A program made the translations under genes and the position numbers. The notes under the pieces are model-generated. The model worked only from the letters and a program-made list of their open reading frames with translations, did no database searches and had not been told where the DNA came from. This document shows positions 8,411 to 17,574 of a stretch of 64,000 bases of DNA, in pieces. The DNA lies in the NCBI RefSeq assembly GCF_003669015.1, contig NZ_CP033069.1, positions 3,420,501-3,484,500 on the forward strand. The letters run 5' to 3'. This stretch comes from Acidovorax sp. 1608163. Its GTDB lineage: Bacteria > Pseudomonadota > Gammaproteobacteria > Burkholderiales > Burkholderiaceae_C. The first letter of the stretch is position 1, and each line of letters opens with the position of its first letter.

Positions 8411-10204
8411 CTATTCAAGCGGCGGCGTGGCCGCGATCACCTCGTCCAGCGAAGTCACGCCCTCGGCCACGCGCAGTGCCCCAGCCAGGCGCAGCGGGCG
8501 CATGCCGTCTTGCACTGCCTGGCGGCGCAGCGCGTCGATGGAAGGGGCCTGGTTGATCTTGTCCTTGAGCGTCTCGGTCACCGTGAGCAACTCATACAGC
8601 CCCATGCGCCCCTGAAAGCCCGTCATGCGGCAGTCCACGCAGCCCACGGCCTTGTAGGGCTGGTAGGCACCATTGAGCTTCCAGGGCTTGACCACATCGG
8701 CCAGCGTCTCGCGCTGGGCCGCCTCGTCAGGCTGCTTGCAGTGCTTGCAAAAGGTGCGCACCAGCCGCTGGGCCAGCACACCCAGCAGCGTGGCGTTGAT
8801 GAGGTAGGACGGAACACCCAGCTCCATCATCCGCGTGATGGCGCTCGGAGCGTCGTTGGTGTGCAGGGTCGAGAACACCAAGTGCCCCGTCAGCGCCGCC
8901 TGGATCGCCATCTCCGCGGTTTCCAGATCGCGGATTTCGCCCACCATGATGATGTCGGGGTCCTGCCGCATGAGGGCGCGCAGGCCTTCGGCAAAATTGA
9001 AGTCGAGCTGGGGCTGCACCTGCGTCTGGTTGAAGCTGGGCTCGATCATTTCGATCGGGTCTTCCACCGTGCTCACATTGACCTCTTCGGTGGCCACGCG
9101 CTTGAGCGTGGAGTACAGCGTGGTCGTCTTGCCCGAGCCCGTGGGCCCCGTCACCAAAATGATGCCGTGCGGGCGCTTGACCAAGCCTTCCCAGCGCTGC
9201 GCATCGTGCAGCGAAAAGCCCAGCGCATCCAGGTCTTTCACGGCGTTGTCGGGGTCAAAAATCCGCATCACCATCTTCTCGCCAAACGCCGTGGGCAGCG
9301 TGGACAAGCGCATTTCCACCTCTTCGCCGCGCGGGTTGCGGGTCTTGATGCGGCCGTCCTGCGGGCGGCGCTTTTCCACCACGTCGATGCGGCCCAGCAG
9401 CTTGATGCGCGAGACCATGGCGTTGTGCACACCCATGGGCATCTGGTAGACAGGGTGCAGCACACCGTCGATGCGAAACCGGATCACGCCCTGCTCGCGC
9501 CGGGGCTCCAGGTGGATGTCGCTGGCGCGCTGGTCAAAGGCGTACTGCCACAGCCAGTCCACCACCTTGACCACGCCCTGGTCATTGGCATCGAGCTGCT
9601 TGTTGGTCTTGCCCAGCTCCACCAGCTGCTCAAAGCTGCTGCCCGCATTGGCGCCACCCGCCTTTTGGGCAGAGCGCACGGACTTGGCGAGCGCAAAAAA
9701 CTCGGCCGTGAAGCGGTGGATGTCTTGCGGGTTGGCCACCACGCGGCGCACCGTGCGGCGCGACTGGCGCTCGACCTCGCCCACCCAATCGGTGATGAAG
9801 GGCTCGGCCGTGGCCACCACCACCTCCTTGGGCGTCACCTGCACGGGCAGCACCTTGTGGCGCTCGGCGTATGAGGCGCTCATGGTGTCGGCCACGCGGC
9901 CCACATCCACCTTCAGCGGGTCAATGCGCAGGTAGGGCAGGCCCGCGCGCTTGGCCAGGTATTCGGTCAGGGCCTCGATATCGAGTGGCCGGCCATCGCT
10001 GGCCCGAGACATGGCCACGTTGGCCAGGCGCACCAGCGGGTTTTGTGCGCTCTCGGCCTGAGAGCAGCGGGCAATGGTGCGCTGCGCTTCTTCGGCAGAT
10101 ATCACACCGTCCGCGCTCAGCCAGTCCACCACCTTGCGCCAGACCAGCGGGCCTGAAAAAGAGGTGGCAGAAGTACGTGCAGCGGTCGCAGTGTGAGGGG
10201 ACAT
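8411..10204 (-). CDS. GspE/PulE/PilB-family secretion ATPase
   Basis: This is a 597-residue cytoplasmic hexameric ATPase of the type II secretion / type IV pilus assembly family. The N-terminal ~190 residues contain the MshEN-like domain (RAGLPYLRIDPLKVDVGRVA). The catalytic half has Walker A (GPTGSGKTTTLYSTL), the Asp box (TVEDPIEMIEPSFNQTQVQP), Walker B (MRQDPDIIMVGEIRDLETAE) and the His box (TGHLVFSTLHTNDAPSAITR). The GspE/PilB zinc-binding cysteines are seen in CKHCKQ and CVDCRMTGFQGRMGLYEL. No pilin, PilC or secretin genes are adjacent, so it is an orphan in this neighbourhood and may serve a system encoded elsewhere. Three 10-bp tandem repeats lie in its leader. Confidence 0.9.
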   Translation of the reverse strand: MSPHTATAARTSATSFSGPLVWRKVVDWLSADGVISAEEAQRTIARCSQAESAQNPLVRLANVAMSRASDGRPLDIEALTEYLAKRAGLPYLRIDPLKVDVGRVADTMSASYAERHKVLPVQVTPKEVVVATAEPFITDWVGEVERQSRRTVRRVVANPQDIHRFTAEFFALAKSVRSAQKAGGANAGSSFEQLVELGKTNKQLDANDQGVVKVVDWLWQYAFDQRASDIHLEPRREQGVIRFRIDGVLHPVYQMPMGVHNAMVSRIKLLGRIDVVEKRRPQDGRIKTRNPRGEEVEMRLSTLPTAFGEKMVMRIFDPDNAVKDLDALGFSLHDAQRWEGLVKRPHGIILVTGPTGSGKTTTLYSTLKRVATEEVNVSTVEDPIEMIEPSFNQTQVQPQLDFNFAEGLRALMRQDPDIIMVGEIRDLETAEMAIQAALTGHLVFSTLHTNDAPSAITRMMELGVPSYLINATLLGVLAQRLVRTFCKHCKQPDEAAQRETLADVVKPWKLNGAYQPYKAVGCVDCRMTGFQGRMGLYELLTVTETLKDKINQAPSIDALRRQAVQDGMRPLRLAGALRVAEGVTSLDEVIAATPPLE

Positions 10205-10220
10205 GGCAAAAACCTAGAAA

Positions 10221-10250
10221 AGACCAAAAGAGACCAGAAGAGACCGAAAG
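10221..10250. repeat. Three tandem 10-bp repeats in the GspE-type leader
   Basis: AGACCAAAAG, AGACCAGAAG and AGACCGAAAG follow each other without gaps 17-46 bp upstream of the ATPase start, with partial units on both sides. Confidence 0.8.
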
Positions 10251-10301
10251 AAAACCGGAAAAATCAAAAAGGCCCAGGGAGCACCAGCCCCATCCGGCCC
10301 G

Positions 10302-11066
10302 CTATGCCGCAACGGGTTTGAACACGCGCACCCACTTGGTGGCAGGCAAGCCCCAACGCTCTTGCACCACCTCGGCCCGCGCCATCAGCTCGGCACGCTT
10401 GGGGCGCGAGGGGGTGCGCTGTGCCAGCACCACGGTGTTGCCCTCGCGGGTGGGCTTGAAGGCCCACAGCGCGTCTTCGCCAAACGCGCTGGCCATGCTT
10501 TTAAGGCTGCGCTCATAGCTCGACGAGCGGCCGAACAGGTTCACCGTCATGCAGCCATCGTCCGACAGCAGCGCGCGGCAGTCGGCGTAAAAATCGGGGC
10601 TGTCGAGCACCGGGGCTGCGGCCTCATGGTCGTACAGGTCCACCGCCAGTGCGTCCACCGTGCCCAGCCACATGGGGTTCTTGATTTCCTCGGCCGCATC
10701 GGCCAGCACCACGCGCAGCTTGGCGCCATCGGGCGGCAGCTTGAACCACTGGCGGCACACGGCCAGCACCTGCGGGTTCAGCTCGATGGCAGTGGCGCAC
10801 AGGCGCAGCTTTTTGTGGCAGAACTTGGTGATGGCCCCGGCCCCCAGCCCCAGCTGCATGGCGTGGCGCTTGGTGACGGAGGTGGGCTCCACAAACAGCA
10901 GCCAAGCCATCATGCGCTGCACGTATTCCAGCTCGAGCACAAAGGGGTCGTCCACGCGCATGGAGCCCTGGATCCAGGGCGTGCCCAGGTGCAGGTGGCG
11001 CACTTCGCCATCGTCAGAGACGCTGACTTCTGGCAGCTCGGGGAGGGTATTTTTTTTGCGGGTCAT
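10302..11066 (-). CDS. Spermidine-synthase-like class I methyltransferase-fold protein
   Basis: This is a 254-residue protein with the spermidine synthase fold. The nucleotide-binding glycine loop is AMQLGLGAGAITKFCHKKLR, followed by the acidic strand end AIELNPQVL and the catalytic-region ADAAEEI and VDALAVDLYDHEAAAPVL, where aminopropyltransferases carry Asp. Spermidine-synthase-like proteins without a clear polyamine assignment are common in beta-proteobacteria. No speD or speE neighbour supports polyamine synthesis. It is 4 bp downstream of the DNA glycosylase gene on the same strand, so the two are probably co-transcribed. Confidence 0.8.
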   Translation of the reverse strand: MTRKKNTLPELPEVSVSDDGEVRHLHLGTPWIQGSMRVDDPFVLELEYVQRMMAWLLFVEPTSVTKRHAMQLGLGAGAITKFCHKKLRLCATAIELNPQVLAVCRQWFKLPPDGAKLRVVLADAAEEIKNPMWLGTVDALAVDLYDHEAAAPVLDSPDFYADCRALLSDDGCMTVNLFGRSSSYERSLKSMASAFGEDALWAFKPTREGNTVVLAQRTPSRPKRAELMARAEVVQERWGLPATKWVRVFKPVAA

Positions 11067-11070
11067 GGGT

Positions 11071-11718
11071 TCAAAGCAATCCGTGCGCGGCCATCAACTG
11101 GGCCCACGCGGTCTGTTTACGTTCAAAGCTCCAAGAGGCGTTGGCCGGGCTGGTAGAGGGCAGAAGGGCCGACTGCACCTGGGCATCGGCATGCACACCC
11201 GCCCACTGCTGGCGCACCGCCGCACTGTGCTTGAAGCTTTCCCCGCCATTGTGGGCGATGGCGCGCAGCGCGGGGCATTCGCGCAGCAACTGCGCAAAAT
11301 CATTGACCACAGCGCGGCGGATGCTGGTGTCCAGGCTGCCCTCGCGCTCGCAGCTCGCGTACACATCCCACACACCCAGGCGACGCTCCAGCAGCCAGGC
11401 ACAGCGCTGGGCATAGTGCTGCGGCCCCGCAGGCGGCAGCGGGTGCTGGGGCCACAGGCTTTGCAAAATGCGCCAAAAGTGGTTTTGCGGGTGGCCGTAA
11501 TACTGCTGCGCCTTGAGCGACGCCGCCCCTGGGAAGCTGCCCAGTATCAACACCACCGTGCGGCCCGACACCACCGGCGGCAACCCCACCAGCCGGGTGG
11601 GCGCGCCAGGGGCCGCCAACGAGGGGGCGGCTGCGACGGATGGGGGGAGGTCGGCGAAACCTGGGGATTTGGGGGCTTTCACGGGCACACCGCCCTCCAT
11701 CTTTTTCATGCCCAGCAT
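11071..11718 (-). CDS. DNA-deoxyinosine glycosylase (uracil-DNA glycosylase superfamily, family 6)
   Basis: This enzyme is predicted to excise hypoxanthine, and perhaps other deaminated bases, from DNA. It is 215 residues long. The active-site segment GSFPGAASLKAQQYYGHPQN followed by HFWRIL is the family 6 signature, with Asn in the motif and the YY-H-N-FW pattern. The motif RLGVWDVYASCEREGSLDTS and the C-terminal LLPSTSPANASW loop complete the fold. The first ~45 residues (Ala/Pro rich) are variable, and initiation at 11709 or 11700 is also possible since no strong ribosome site is visible. It forms a short operon with the spermidine-synthase-like gene. Confidence 0.85.
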   Translation of the reverse strand: MLGMKKMEGGVPVKAPKSPGFADLPPSVAAAPSLAAPGAPTRLVGLPPVVSGRTVVLILGSFPGAASLKAQQYYGHPQNHFWRILQSLWPQHPLPPAGPQHYAQRCAWLLERRLGVWDVYASCEREGSLDTSIRRAVVNDFAQLLRECPALRAIAHNGGESFKHSAAVRQQWAGVHADAQVQSALLPSTSPANASWSFERKQTAWAQLMAAHGLL

Positions 11719-11765
11719 TGTGATGCGCTCACGTATCTGGAATGTATCCCGCCGGTGTCCGCTCT

Positions 11766-11832
11766 TGAAATGCTACCAAAACCGTAGCTGCCAGCGCTTA
11801 TAGGTAAAGCGCTAGGGCCATTTTTTATTGAA
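11766..11832. repeat. Palindromic Comamonad-type repeat, copy 2 (overlaps tatD end)
   Basis: It contains GCTACCAAAACCGTAGCTGC, AGCGCTTATAGGTAAAGCGC and TAGGGCCATTTTTTATTG. The stop codon and last seven codons of tatD (reading FNKKWP) are made from the repeat. Confidence 0.85.
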
Positions 11833-12648
11833 AATTAAAGACAGCCCCGGCAAGGCGGCACAGGCGTTGGCGGTGGTCGCCTGCGCCAGCTCTGGCAGCG
11901 CCATGCCGCGCAGCTGGGCCACCACCTGCGCAATGCGGGGCAGCTCGGCGGGGGTGTTGCGCCCCTGGGCCTGGCCCTGTGCGCGCTGCGCAGCGGTGGT
12001 GTACAGCCAGTGGGGCGGTATGTCGGGGGCATCGGTCTCCATCACCAGGCTGTCCAGTGGCAACTCGGCCGCCAGGCGGCGCAGCTGCAGGGCCCGGTCG
12101 TACGTCACGGCGCCGCCAAACCCCAGCTTGAAGCCCAGATCGATGAAAGCCTGTGCCTGCTGCAAGCTGCCATTGAAGGCGTGCGCGATGCCCCCGCGCA
12201 CCTTCACCTCGCGCAGGGCCTTGAGCAGCAAGTCGGCCGAGCGGCGCACATGCAGAATCACCGGCAGATCCAGTTGCCGCGCCAGCACCAGTTGCGCGCG
12301 GTAAAAGCGCTGCTGGCGCGCGTTGTCCAGCCCCGGCACAAAGAAGTCGAGCCCGATCTCGCCCACCGCCACCAAGCGCGGGTCGCTGCGGTGCTGCTGC
12401 AGGGCGTCGGCCAGGTGCTGCAGGTCTTCGTCCTGCGCGCGGCCGGTGTACAGGGGGTGAATGCCCAGGGCGTAGCTGTCACCATGCCGGTGGGCCAGCA
12501 GGCGCACGGTGTCCCAGTTGCTGCGCTCCACGGCGGGCAGCACGCAGTGCGCCACCCCGGCCTGCGCGGCGTGCTGGCGCACCGCGTCTACGTCGTGCGC
12601 CAGTTCGGGGGCGTCCAGATGAGCGTGGGTGTCTATCCAGAAAGTCAT
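11812..12648 (-). CDS. TatD-family metal-dependent deoxyribonuclease
   Basis: This is a cytoplasmic TIM-barrel nuclease of the TatD family, 278 residues. I chose the start at 12648 because it opens directly on MTFWIDTHAHLDAPELAHD, the first metal-binding motif (THAHLD). Other ligands and motifs are AVGEIGLDFFVP, PVILHVRRSADLLL, GGIAHAFNGSLQQAQAF and the closing SLVMETDAPDIPPHW. The C-terminal residues LIFNKKWP come from a palindromic repeat, so the natural end was probably replaced. It starts 24 bp after the diguanylate cyclase stop on the same strand. Family members act in DNA repair and turnover, usually on 3' ends of single-stranded DNA. Confidence 0.93.
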   Translation of the reverse strand: MTFWIDTHAHLDAPELAHDVDAVRQHAAQAGVAHCVLPAVERSNWDTVRLLAHRHGDSYALGIHPLYTGRAQDEDLQHLADALQQHRSDPRLVAVGEIGLDFFVPGLDNARQQRFYRAQLVLARQLDLPVILHVRRSADLLLKALREVKVRGGIAHAFNGSLQQAQAFIDLGFKLGFGGAVTYDRALQLRRLAAELPLDSLVMETDAPDIPPHWLYTTAAQRAQGQAQGRNTPAELPRIAQVVAQLRGMALPELAQATTANACAALPGLSLIFNKKWP

Positions 12649-12672
12649 GGCGGCATGATGCCCCAAGGGCGC

Positions 12673-15228
12673 TCACGCCTCCCCGGGCGGCCCCTCGAAG
12701 CGCCCGCGCCCGTTGCGCTTGGCCAGGTAGAGCTTGGCGTCGGCACGGGCGATCAGGTCTGTGGCGCCTTTGGCGGGGTCCACGCCAAACGCCAGCCCCA
12801 CGCTGGCGCCCACAAAGACGGTGGCAGCCTGAAGCTCGAAAGGCGCCTGGGCCGCCTCCACAATCTTGGCGGCCACGGTGCGGGCGTGGTCCAGCTCGCG
12901 CACCTGCTCCAGCACCACGGCAAACTCATCGCCGCCCAGGCGGGCCACCGCGTCGCGCGGGCGCACCAGCGAGCGCAGGCGCTGGGCAAACAGCTTGAGC
13001 AGCTCATCCCCCACGGGGTGGCCGTAGGTGTCGTTCACGGGCTTGAAACAGTCCAGATCAATGTACAACAGCGCCATGTGGGCACCGCCGCCCTGGGCCA
13101 GGCTGCGCTGCATGTAGGCGTCCAGCCCGGCGCGGTTGAGCAGGCCCGTGAGGGGGTCGCGCTGCGACAAGGCCAGCAGCCGCCCGGCTTCTTGGCGGTG
13201 CTCGGTAATGTCCTGGGCCATGGCCACAAAACCATCGACCTCGCCCGACTCGGTGCGCAGGGGCATGTAGTGGATGGACAGGTGGCTCGCAGGCGCGCGG
13301 TGCGCATAGTCTTTTTCAAAGGTGACCGTCTCTCCCGCCAACACGCGCTGCACCATGGGCAGGCTGCGCTGGTGCTCGGCCTCGCCCAGCACCTCTTGCA
13401 GCAAATGGCCCACCACCTCGTCGCGCCGCTTGCCATGCCAGCGCTCAAAGGCGCTGTTGATGAAGCGGTATCGCAAATCGGAGCCCACCACGGCCACTTG
13501 GGCAGGCACCACCTCGGTCACCGAGCGCAAGGTGTTGGTCTGGCGCAGCAGCTCCTGGCGGGCCTGCTCGGCGTGCGAGATGTCGCGCATCACCCCGGAC
13601 AAGTGCTCCAGCTTGCCCTGCAGGTCACGGTGCCCGATCACCATGTGGCTCACCGGCAGCAGGCGCCCGCCTGCGCCGCACACCGTGATCTCGCCCGTCC
13701 ACAGGCTGTTGCGCTGCACCTCGGGCACCACCACCTCGGCATGCAGCTGCAGCATGTCGGGCGGCAGCAGTTGGGAGAGCTGCACGCTGGACGCAGGCAC
13801 CTCGGGCGCCAACCCCAGCAGGGCCCTTGCAGCGGGGTTGAGGTAGGTGATTTCACCCTGCACCGAGGCCTGCACCACAAAGTCCGACGTGCTCTCGATG
13901 ATGTCGGACAGCATGCGCCGTGCACGCTCGGCCTGCACACGCTGGGTGATGTCTTGTACCGCCCCCACCAGGCGCACGGTGACGCCGTCGCGCCGCTCTG
14001 CCTCGCCAAACGAGCGCAGCCACAGGCGCTTGCCCTTGGCGGTGACGGCGGGCAGCTCCAGGTCCCACGGCTCGCCGGTCTGGACGGCGCGCTCCACCGC
14101 CTTGTGGATCAATGGGCGGGCATGGGGCTCGTAAAAATCCAGGGCATCCCGCATGGCGGGCACCACGCCCGGCTCGGTTTCGTGGATGCGCTGCATCTGC
14201 ACCGTCCAGGCCGAATGGCCAGTGACCAAATCGCGCTCCCACCCGCCCACGCCCGCCACGTTGCCAATGCGTTCGAGCAGCTGCTCGCTGGCACGCAAAG
14301 CACGTGCAGCCTCTTTCTGGGCAGAAATGTCCCGCCCCACCGAGTGCAGATAGGGCCGCCCCTGGGGGTCACGCAACAGGCTGTTGATCCAGGAGACCCA
14401 GCGTTCCCCGCCCTCTTTGGGGGTGTGGACCATGCGGTCTTCACCTTCACAGCGCTGGCCGGTGCGAAACACATCGGCCAGGCGCTGGCGCAAAACATCG
14501 CGGTCTTGGGGCTTCACATAGTCGTACAGGTTGCACCCCACCATGCTCTGCCCTTCCATGCCCGCGAGCCTCGCGTAGGCCGGATTGGCATAAAAAATCT
14601 CGCCATCGGCCCACGACAGCGCGACCATCTCGCCCTGCCCCTCCACCATGGTGCGGTAACGGGCTTCGCTTTCGGCCAGCGCTTTTTCGTAATCGTCACG
14701 CACGCTGAAGGCCCGCGTCAGCAAGTCGCGGCGCATGGCCAGGGCCTGTGCAGCCAGGTGTGAGAGCGATTGCAGTGCCGCACGCTGCTGCGCGCTCAAC
14801 TGCCGCGCTTGGCGGTCAATCACACACAACGTGCCCACCCGTTCACCGCCGGGCGCATGCAGCGGCGCTCCGGCGTAAAAACGGATATGGGGCTCCGCCG
14901 TGACCAAGGGGTTGCATACAAAGCGGGTGTCCAGGGTGGCATCACCCACCTCCATGACGTCGGGCGTGAGGATGGCGTGCGCGCAAAACGCCACATCGCG
15001 CGCGGTCTCTGTCACCCCAGGCAACCCCACGTTGGACTTGAACCATTGCCGGTGCTCGTCCAGCAGACTGATCAGCGCAATGGGGGCCCCGCACATCTCG
15101 GCGGCCATGTGGGCGATGGAATCAAACAGAGGCTCGGGCGAAGTGTCCAGCACCAGCAGGTCGCGCAAAGCGGCCAGCCGCCGGGCCTCTTCCTGGTCCT
15201 GGGTCTGGTTTGGCAAGGAACCCTCCAT
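12673..15228 (-). CDS. GAF-PAS(x4)-GGDEF diguanylate cyclase
   Basis: This is a soluble multidomain signalling protein of 851 residues that should make cyclic di-GMP. I chose the ATG at 15228 (AAGGG box) because the frame upstream has no domain character. Order of domains: GAF at about 15-170 (WFKSNVGLPGVTETARDVAF, VGTLCVIDRQARQLS); four PAS/PAC units at about 180-680 (ARYRTMVEGQGEMVALSWAD, VGRDISAQKEAARAL, AVQDITQRVQAERAR, GVMRDISHAEQ, MAQDITEHRQEAGRL); GGDEF at about 690-850. The active site RLGGDEFAVVLEQ is intact near residue 765. An RPRD five residues upstream matches the product-inhibition I-site. No membrane segment or EAL domain is present. GAF domains of this shape commonly sense small ligands or redox state, but the signal is unknown. 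Confidence 0.92.
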   Translation of the reverse strand: MEGSLPNQTQDQEEARRLAALRDLLVLDTSPEPLFDSIAHMAAEMCGAPIALISLLDEHRQWFKSNVGLPGVTETARDVAFCAHAILTPDVMEVGDATLDTRFVCNPLVTAEPHIRFYAGAPLHAPGGERVGTLCVIDRQARQLSAQQRAALQSLSHLAAQALAMRRDLLTRAFSVRDDYEKALAESEARYRTMVEGQGEMVALSWADGEIFYANPAYARLAGMEGQSMVGCNLYDYVKPQDRDVLRQRLADVFRTGQRCEGEDRMVHTPKEGGERWVSWINSLLRDPQGRPYLHSVGRDISAQKEAARALRASEQLLERIGNVAGVGGWERDLVTGHSAWTVQMQRIHETEPGVVPAMRDALDFYEPHARPLIHKAVERAVQTGEPWDLELPAVTAKGKRLWLRSFGEAERRDGVTVRLVGAVQDITQRVQAERARRMLSDIIESTSDFVVQASVQGEITYLNPAARALLGLAPEVPASSVQLSQLLPPDMLQLHAEVVVPEVQRNSLWTGEITVCGAGGRLLPVSHMVIGHRDLQGKLEHLSGVMRDISHAEQARQELLRQTNTLRSVTEVVPAQVAVVGSDLRYRFINSAFERWHGKRRDEVVGHLLQEVLGEAEHQRSLPMVQRVLAGETVTFEKDYAHRAPASHLSIHYMPLRTESGEVDGFVAMAQDITEHRQEAGRLLALSQRDPLTGLLNRAGLDAYMQRSLAQGGGAHMALLYIDLDCFKPVNDTYGHPVGDELLKLFAQRLRSLVRPRDAVARLGGDEFAVVLEQVRELDHARTVAAKIVEAAQAPFELQAATVFVGASVGLAFGVDPAKGATDLIARADAKLYLAKRNGRGRFEGPPGEA

Positions 15229-15378
15229 CGATAGCCCTTCCCCTCCTGACTGCCCTGCCCTGGTCGGCGACTGCACTGCGCTGATGGCAGCGCACGGAGG
15301 ATGCCCCATTCTGCACACGTTCTGTAACAAAACAACCCAAATACGGCCGGGTTGTCTGGTGCGAGCCCAAAATGAGAG

Positions 15379-15406
15379 ACGCCCGTGGGCACAAAGCCAC
15401 GGGCGC
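15379..15406 (-). terminator. Probable terminator after lolD
   Basis: An 8-bp stem (GCCCGTGG against CCACGGGC) with an eight-base loop lies 65 bp after the lolD stop. It is followed on the minus strand by a weakly T-rich stretch (TCTCTCATTTT). Confidence 0.5.
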
Positions 15407-15469
15407 CTATACACGGATGCCTATAGCCAGGAGCCTGTTGACGATCTCGCAGGGGACCGTCAACCGCTT

Positions 15470-16222
15470 TTACGCAGAGGGCTCGGACAGCCGCCCTTGC
15501 ACCAGGCGCACCACCCGGTGGCAGCGCGCCGCCAGCGATTCGTCGTGCGTCACCATCACAAACGCCGTGCCTTGGTCGCGGGCGAGTTGCAGCATCAGGT
15601 CAAACACGCCATCGGCGGTGTTGCGGTCCAGGTTGCCGGTGGGCTCATCGGCCAGCACGCAGCCGGGGCGGGTGACCAGGGCGCGGGCGATGGCCACGCG
15701 CTGGCGCTCGCCGCCGGACAGCTCGGCCGGGCGGTGTTGCAGGCGATCCTTCAAGCCCACGGCGGTGAGCACGCGCGCCGCCTCGGCATGGCACTGCACC
15801 AGCGGCAGGCGGCGAATGCGCAGCGGCATGGCCACGTTGTCGAGCGCACTGAACTCCGGCAGCAGGTGGTGGAACTGGTAGATAAAGCCCAGGTGCTGGT
15901 TACGCAACTGGCCCTGCCGCTCGGGCGAGAGGGTGGACAACTCTGAGCCCTTGAGCCGCACCGAGCCTGCCGTGGGCGCATCCAGCCCGCCCAGCAAGTG
16001 CAGCAGCGTGCTCTTGCCCGAGCCCGAAGCGCCGACGATGGCCAACGCCTCGCCCGCACGGATCTGCAGGTCCACACCGTGCAGCACCGTGACATCCAGG
16101 CGGCCTTCGGTGAAGCGCTTGGTCAGGCCCTTGGCTTCGAGCACCACCTCACCACTCAGAGAATTTTGGCCATTTTGGCCTGTAGCGCCCTCTGAATAAG
16201 CGCGAGCAGCTACATTATTCAT
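15470..16222 (-). CDS. lolD: Lipoprotein-releasing ABC transporter ATPase LolD
   Basis: LolD is the cytoplasmic ATPase that drives release of outer-membrane lipoproteins from the inner membrane. It is 250 residues, with Walker [19 protein letters not shown], the Q-loop region [20 protein letters not shown], signature [15 protein letters not shown], Walker [16 protein letters not shown] and the H-loop MVTHDE. The ATG at 16222 overlaps the lolC stop by eight bases (ATGAATAA). The first ~20 residues ([20 protein letters not shown]) are translated from a copy of the palindromic repeat and have no counterpart in the ATPase fold, so the repeat supplies the start codon and N-terminal extension. Confidence 0.95.
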   Translation of the reverse strand: MNNVAARAYSEGATGQNGQNSLSGEVVLEAKGLTKRFTEGRLDVTVLHGVDLQIRAGEALAIVGASGSGKSTLLHLLGGLDAPTAGSVRLKGSELSTLSPERQGQLRNQHLGFIYQFHHLLPEFSALDNVAMPLRIRRLPLVQCHAEAARVLTAVGLKDRLQHRPAELSGGERQRVAIARALVTRPGCVLADEPTGNLDRNTADGVFDLMLQLARDQGTAFVMVTHDESLAARCHRVVRLVQGRLSEPSA

Positions 16223-16226
16223 AGCG
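16161..16226. repeat. Palindromic Comamonad-type repeat, copy 3 (lolC/lolD junction)
   Basis: It contains ATTTTGGCCTGTAGCGCC, TAAGCGCGAGCAGCTAC and ATTATTCATAGC. It covers the last codons of lolC and the first ~20 codons of lolD. Confidence 0.75.
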
Positions 16227-17468
16227 GAGTGCCTCTGCGGGATTGACGCGGCTGGCGCGCCAGCTGGGGTACAGCGTGGCCACAAAGGCCAGCACCAAAG
16301 AAATGACGCCGATGGGCACGATGTCGCTGGCCTGCGGCTCGCTGGGCATCTTGCTGATGAGGTAAATGTCCTTGGGCAGGAAGCTGGCGTTCAGCGCCCG
16401 CTCAATGGCCGGGACGATCACATCGATGTTGGCGGCAATACCCAGGCCCAGCAGCAGGCCCACGCAGGTGCCGATCACGCCCACCATGGCGCCCTGCACC
16501 ACAAAGATGCCCATGATGCTTTTCGGGCTGGCGCCCAGCGTGCGCAGGATGGCGATGTCCGCGCGCTTGTCCGTCACCGTCATCACCAGCGTGCTCACCA
16601 GGTTGAACGCGGCCACCGCCACGATCAGCGTGAGGATGATGAACATCATGCGTTTTTCGAGCTGCACGGCGGCAAACCAAGTGCGGTTTTGCTGCGTCCA
16701 GTCGCGGATCAGCAGGTCGCCACTCAGGCTGCCCACCAGCTGCTGCGCCACCTCGCGGGCTTGGTGCAGGTCCTTGAGCTTCAGGCGCACGCCTGTGGGA
16801 CCTTCGAGGCGAAAGATGCGCTGAGCGTCTTCGTGGTGCAGCATGACCAGGGCCGAGTCGTACTCGTAGTGGCCCGAATCGAACGTGCCCACCACCGTCA
16901 TCTGCTTGAGGCGGGGCACCACGCCCGCAGGCGTGACCTGCCCGGCCGGTGCGATCAGCGTGACGGCATCGCCCACACGCGCGCCCAGCGAACGGGCCAG
17001 CTCACGCCCCAGCACCACATGGAACGCGCCCGGCACCAGTTGCTTGAGCACGTCGGCATTCGTGGCAGCCAGGTCAGTCACGGCGCCTTCCTTGTCCGGG
17101 TCAATGCCGCGCACCAACGTGCCCTTCATGTCCTCACCACGCGCCAGCAGCGCCTGTGCCGCCACAAAGGGGGCTGCGCCGATGACGGCAGGGTTTTGCT
17201 GCGCCTCGGCCAGCGTGCGGGCTGGGTCGGGCAGCGCTGCGCCGTGGGGCGCAAAAATCTCGATGTGCGAGACCACGCTCAGCATGCGGTCGCGCACCTC
17301 TTTTTGGAAGCCGTTCATCACGCTCAGCACGATGATGAGCGCCGCCACCCCCAGCGCAATGCCCAGCATGGACACGCCCGAGATGAACGAGATAAAGCCA
17401 TTGCGCCGCGTGGCGCGGCCAGCGCGCGTGTAGCGCCAGCCCAAGGCCAGTTCGTAAGGAAGTTGCAT
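16215..17468 (-). CDS. lolC: Lipoprotein-releasing ABC transporter permease (LolC/LolE type)
   Basis: This is an inner-membrane permease of the LolCDE lipoprotein sorting machine, 417 residues (LolC and LolE are 400-415). The start at 17468 gives [20 protein letters not shown], the usual family opening. A first membrane helix ([20 protein letters not shown]) is followed by a periplasmic domain of about 200 residues with the characteristic [13 protein letters not shown]. Three C-terminal helices and the FtsX-type motif [20 protein letters not shown] follow. Only one permease gene accompanies lolD, so the transporter may use a homodimer (LolF-type) or a partner elsewhere. It is divergent from the mutase-like gene, with 106 bp between starts. 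Confidence 0.92.
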   Translation of the reverse strand: MQLPYELALGWRYTRAGRATRRNGFISFISGVSMLGIALGVAALIIVLSVMNGFQKEVRDRMLSVVSHIEIFAPHGAALPDPARTLAEAQQNPAVIGAAPFVAAQALLARGEDMKGTLVRGIDPDKEGAVTDLAATNADVLKQLVPGAFHVVLGRELARSLGARVGDAVTLIAPAGQVTPAGVVPRLKQMTVVGTFDSGHYEYDSALVMLHHEDAQRIFRLEGPTGVRLKLKDLHQAREVAQQLVGSLSGDLLIRDWTQQNRTWFAAVQLEKRMMFIILTLIVAVAAFNLVSTLVMTVTDKRADIAILRTLGASPKSIMGIFVVQGAMVGVIGTCVGLLLGLGIAANIDVIVPAIERALNASFLPKDIYLISKMPSEPQASDIVPIGVISLVLAFVATLYPSWRASRVNPAEALRYE

Positions 17469-17574
17469 AGTCACCTGAAATTTCGCCCGCCACGGCGCCC
17501 GAACTGGGCGACGTGGGGAATGTAGGGGGAAGTGGGCGACGCGGATTGTGGCATCCCGGACAATACCGGCACCT

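Noticed and set aside
6820..8556. A 578-codon open frame opposite tctA and tctB
   Set aside because: Low-complexity His/Gln-rich shadow of the transporter genes.
12010..14763. A 917-codon open frame on the plus strand opposite the diguanylate cyclase
   Set aside because: It is His/Gln/Arg-rich antisense sequence produced by high-GC codon bias, with no domain; the minus-strand gene has GAF, PAS and GGDEF motifs.
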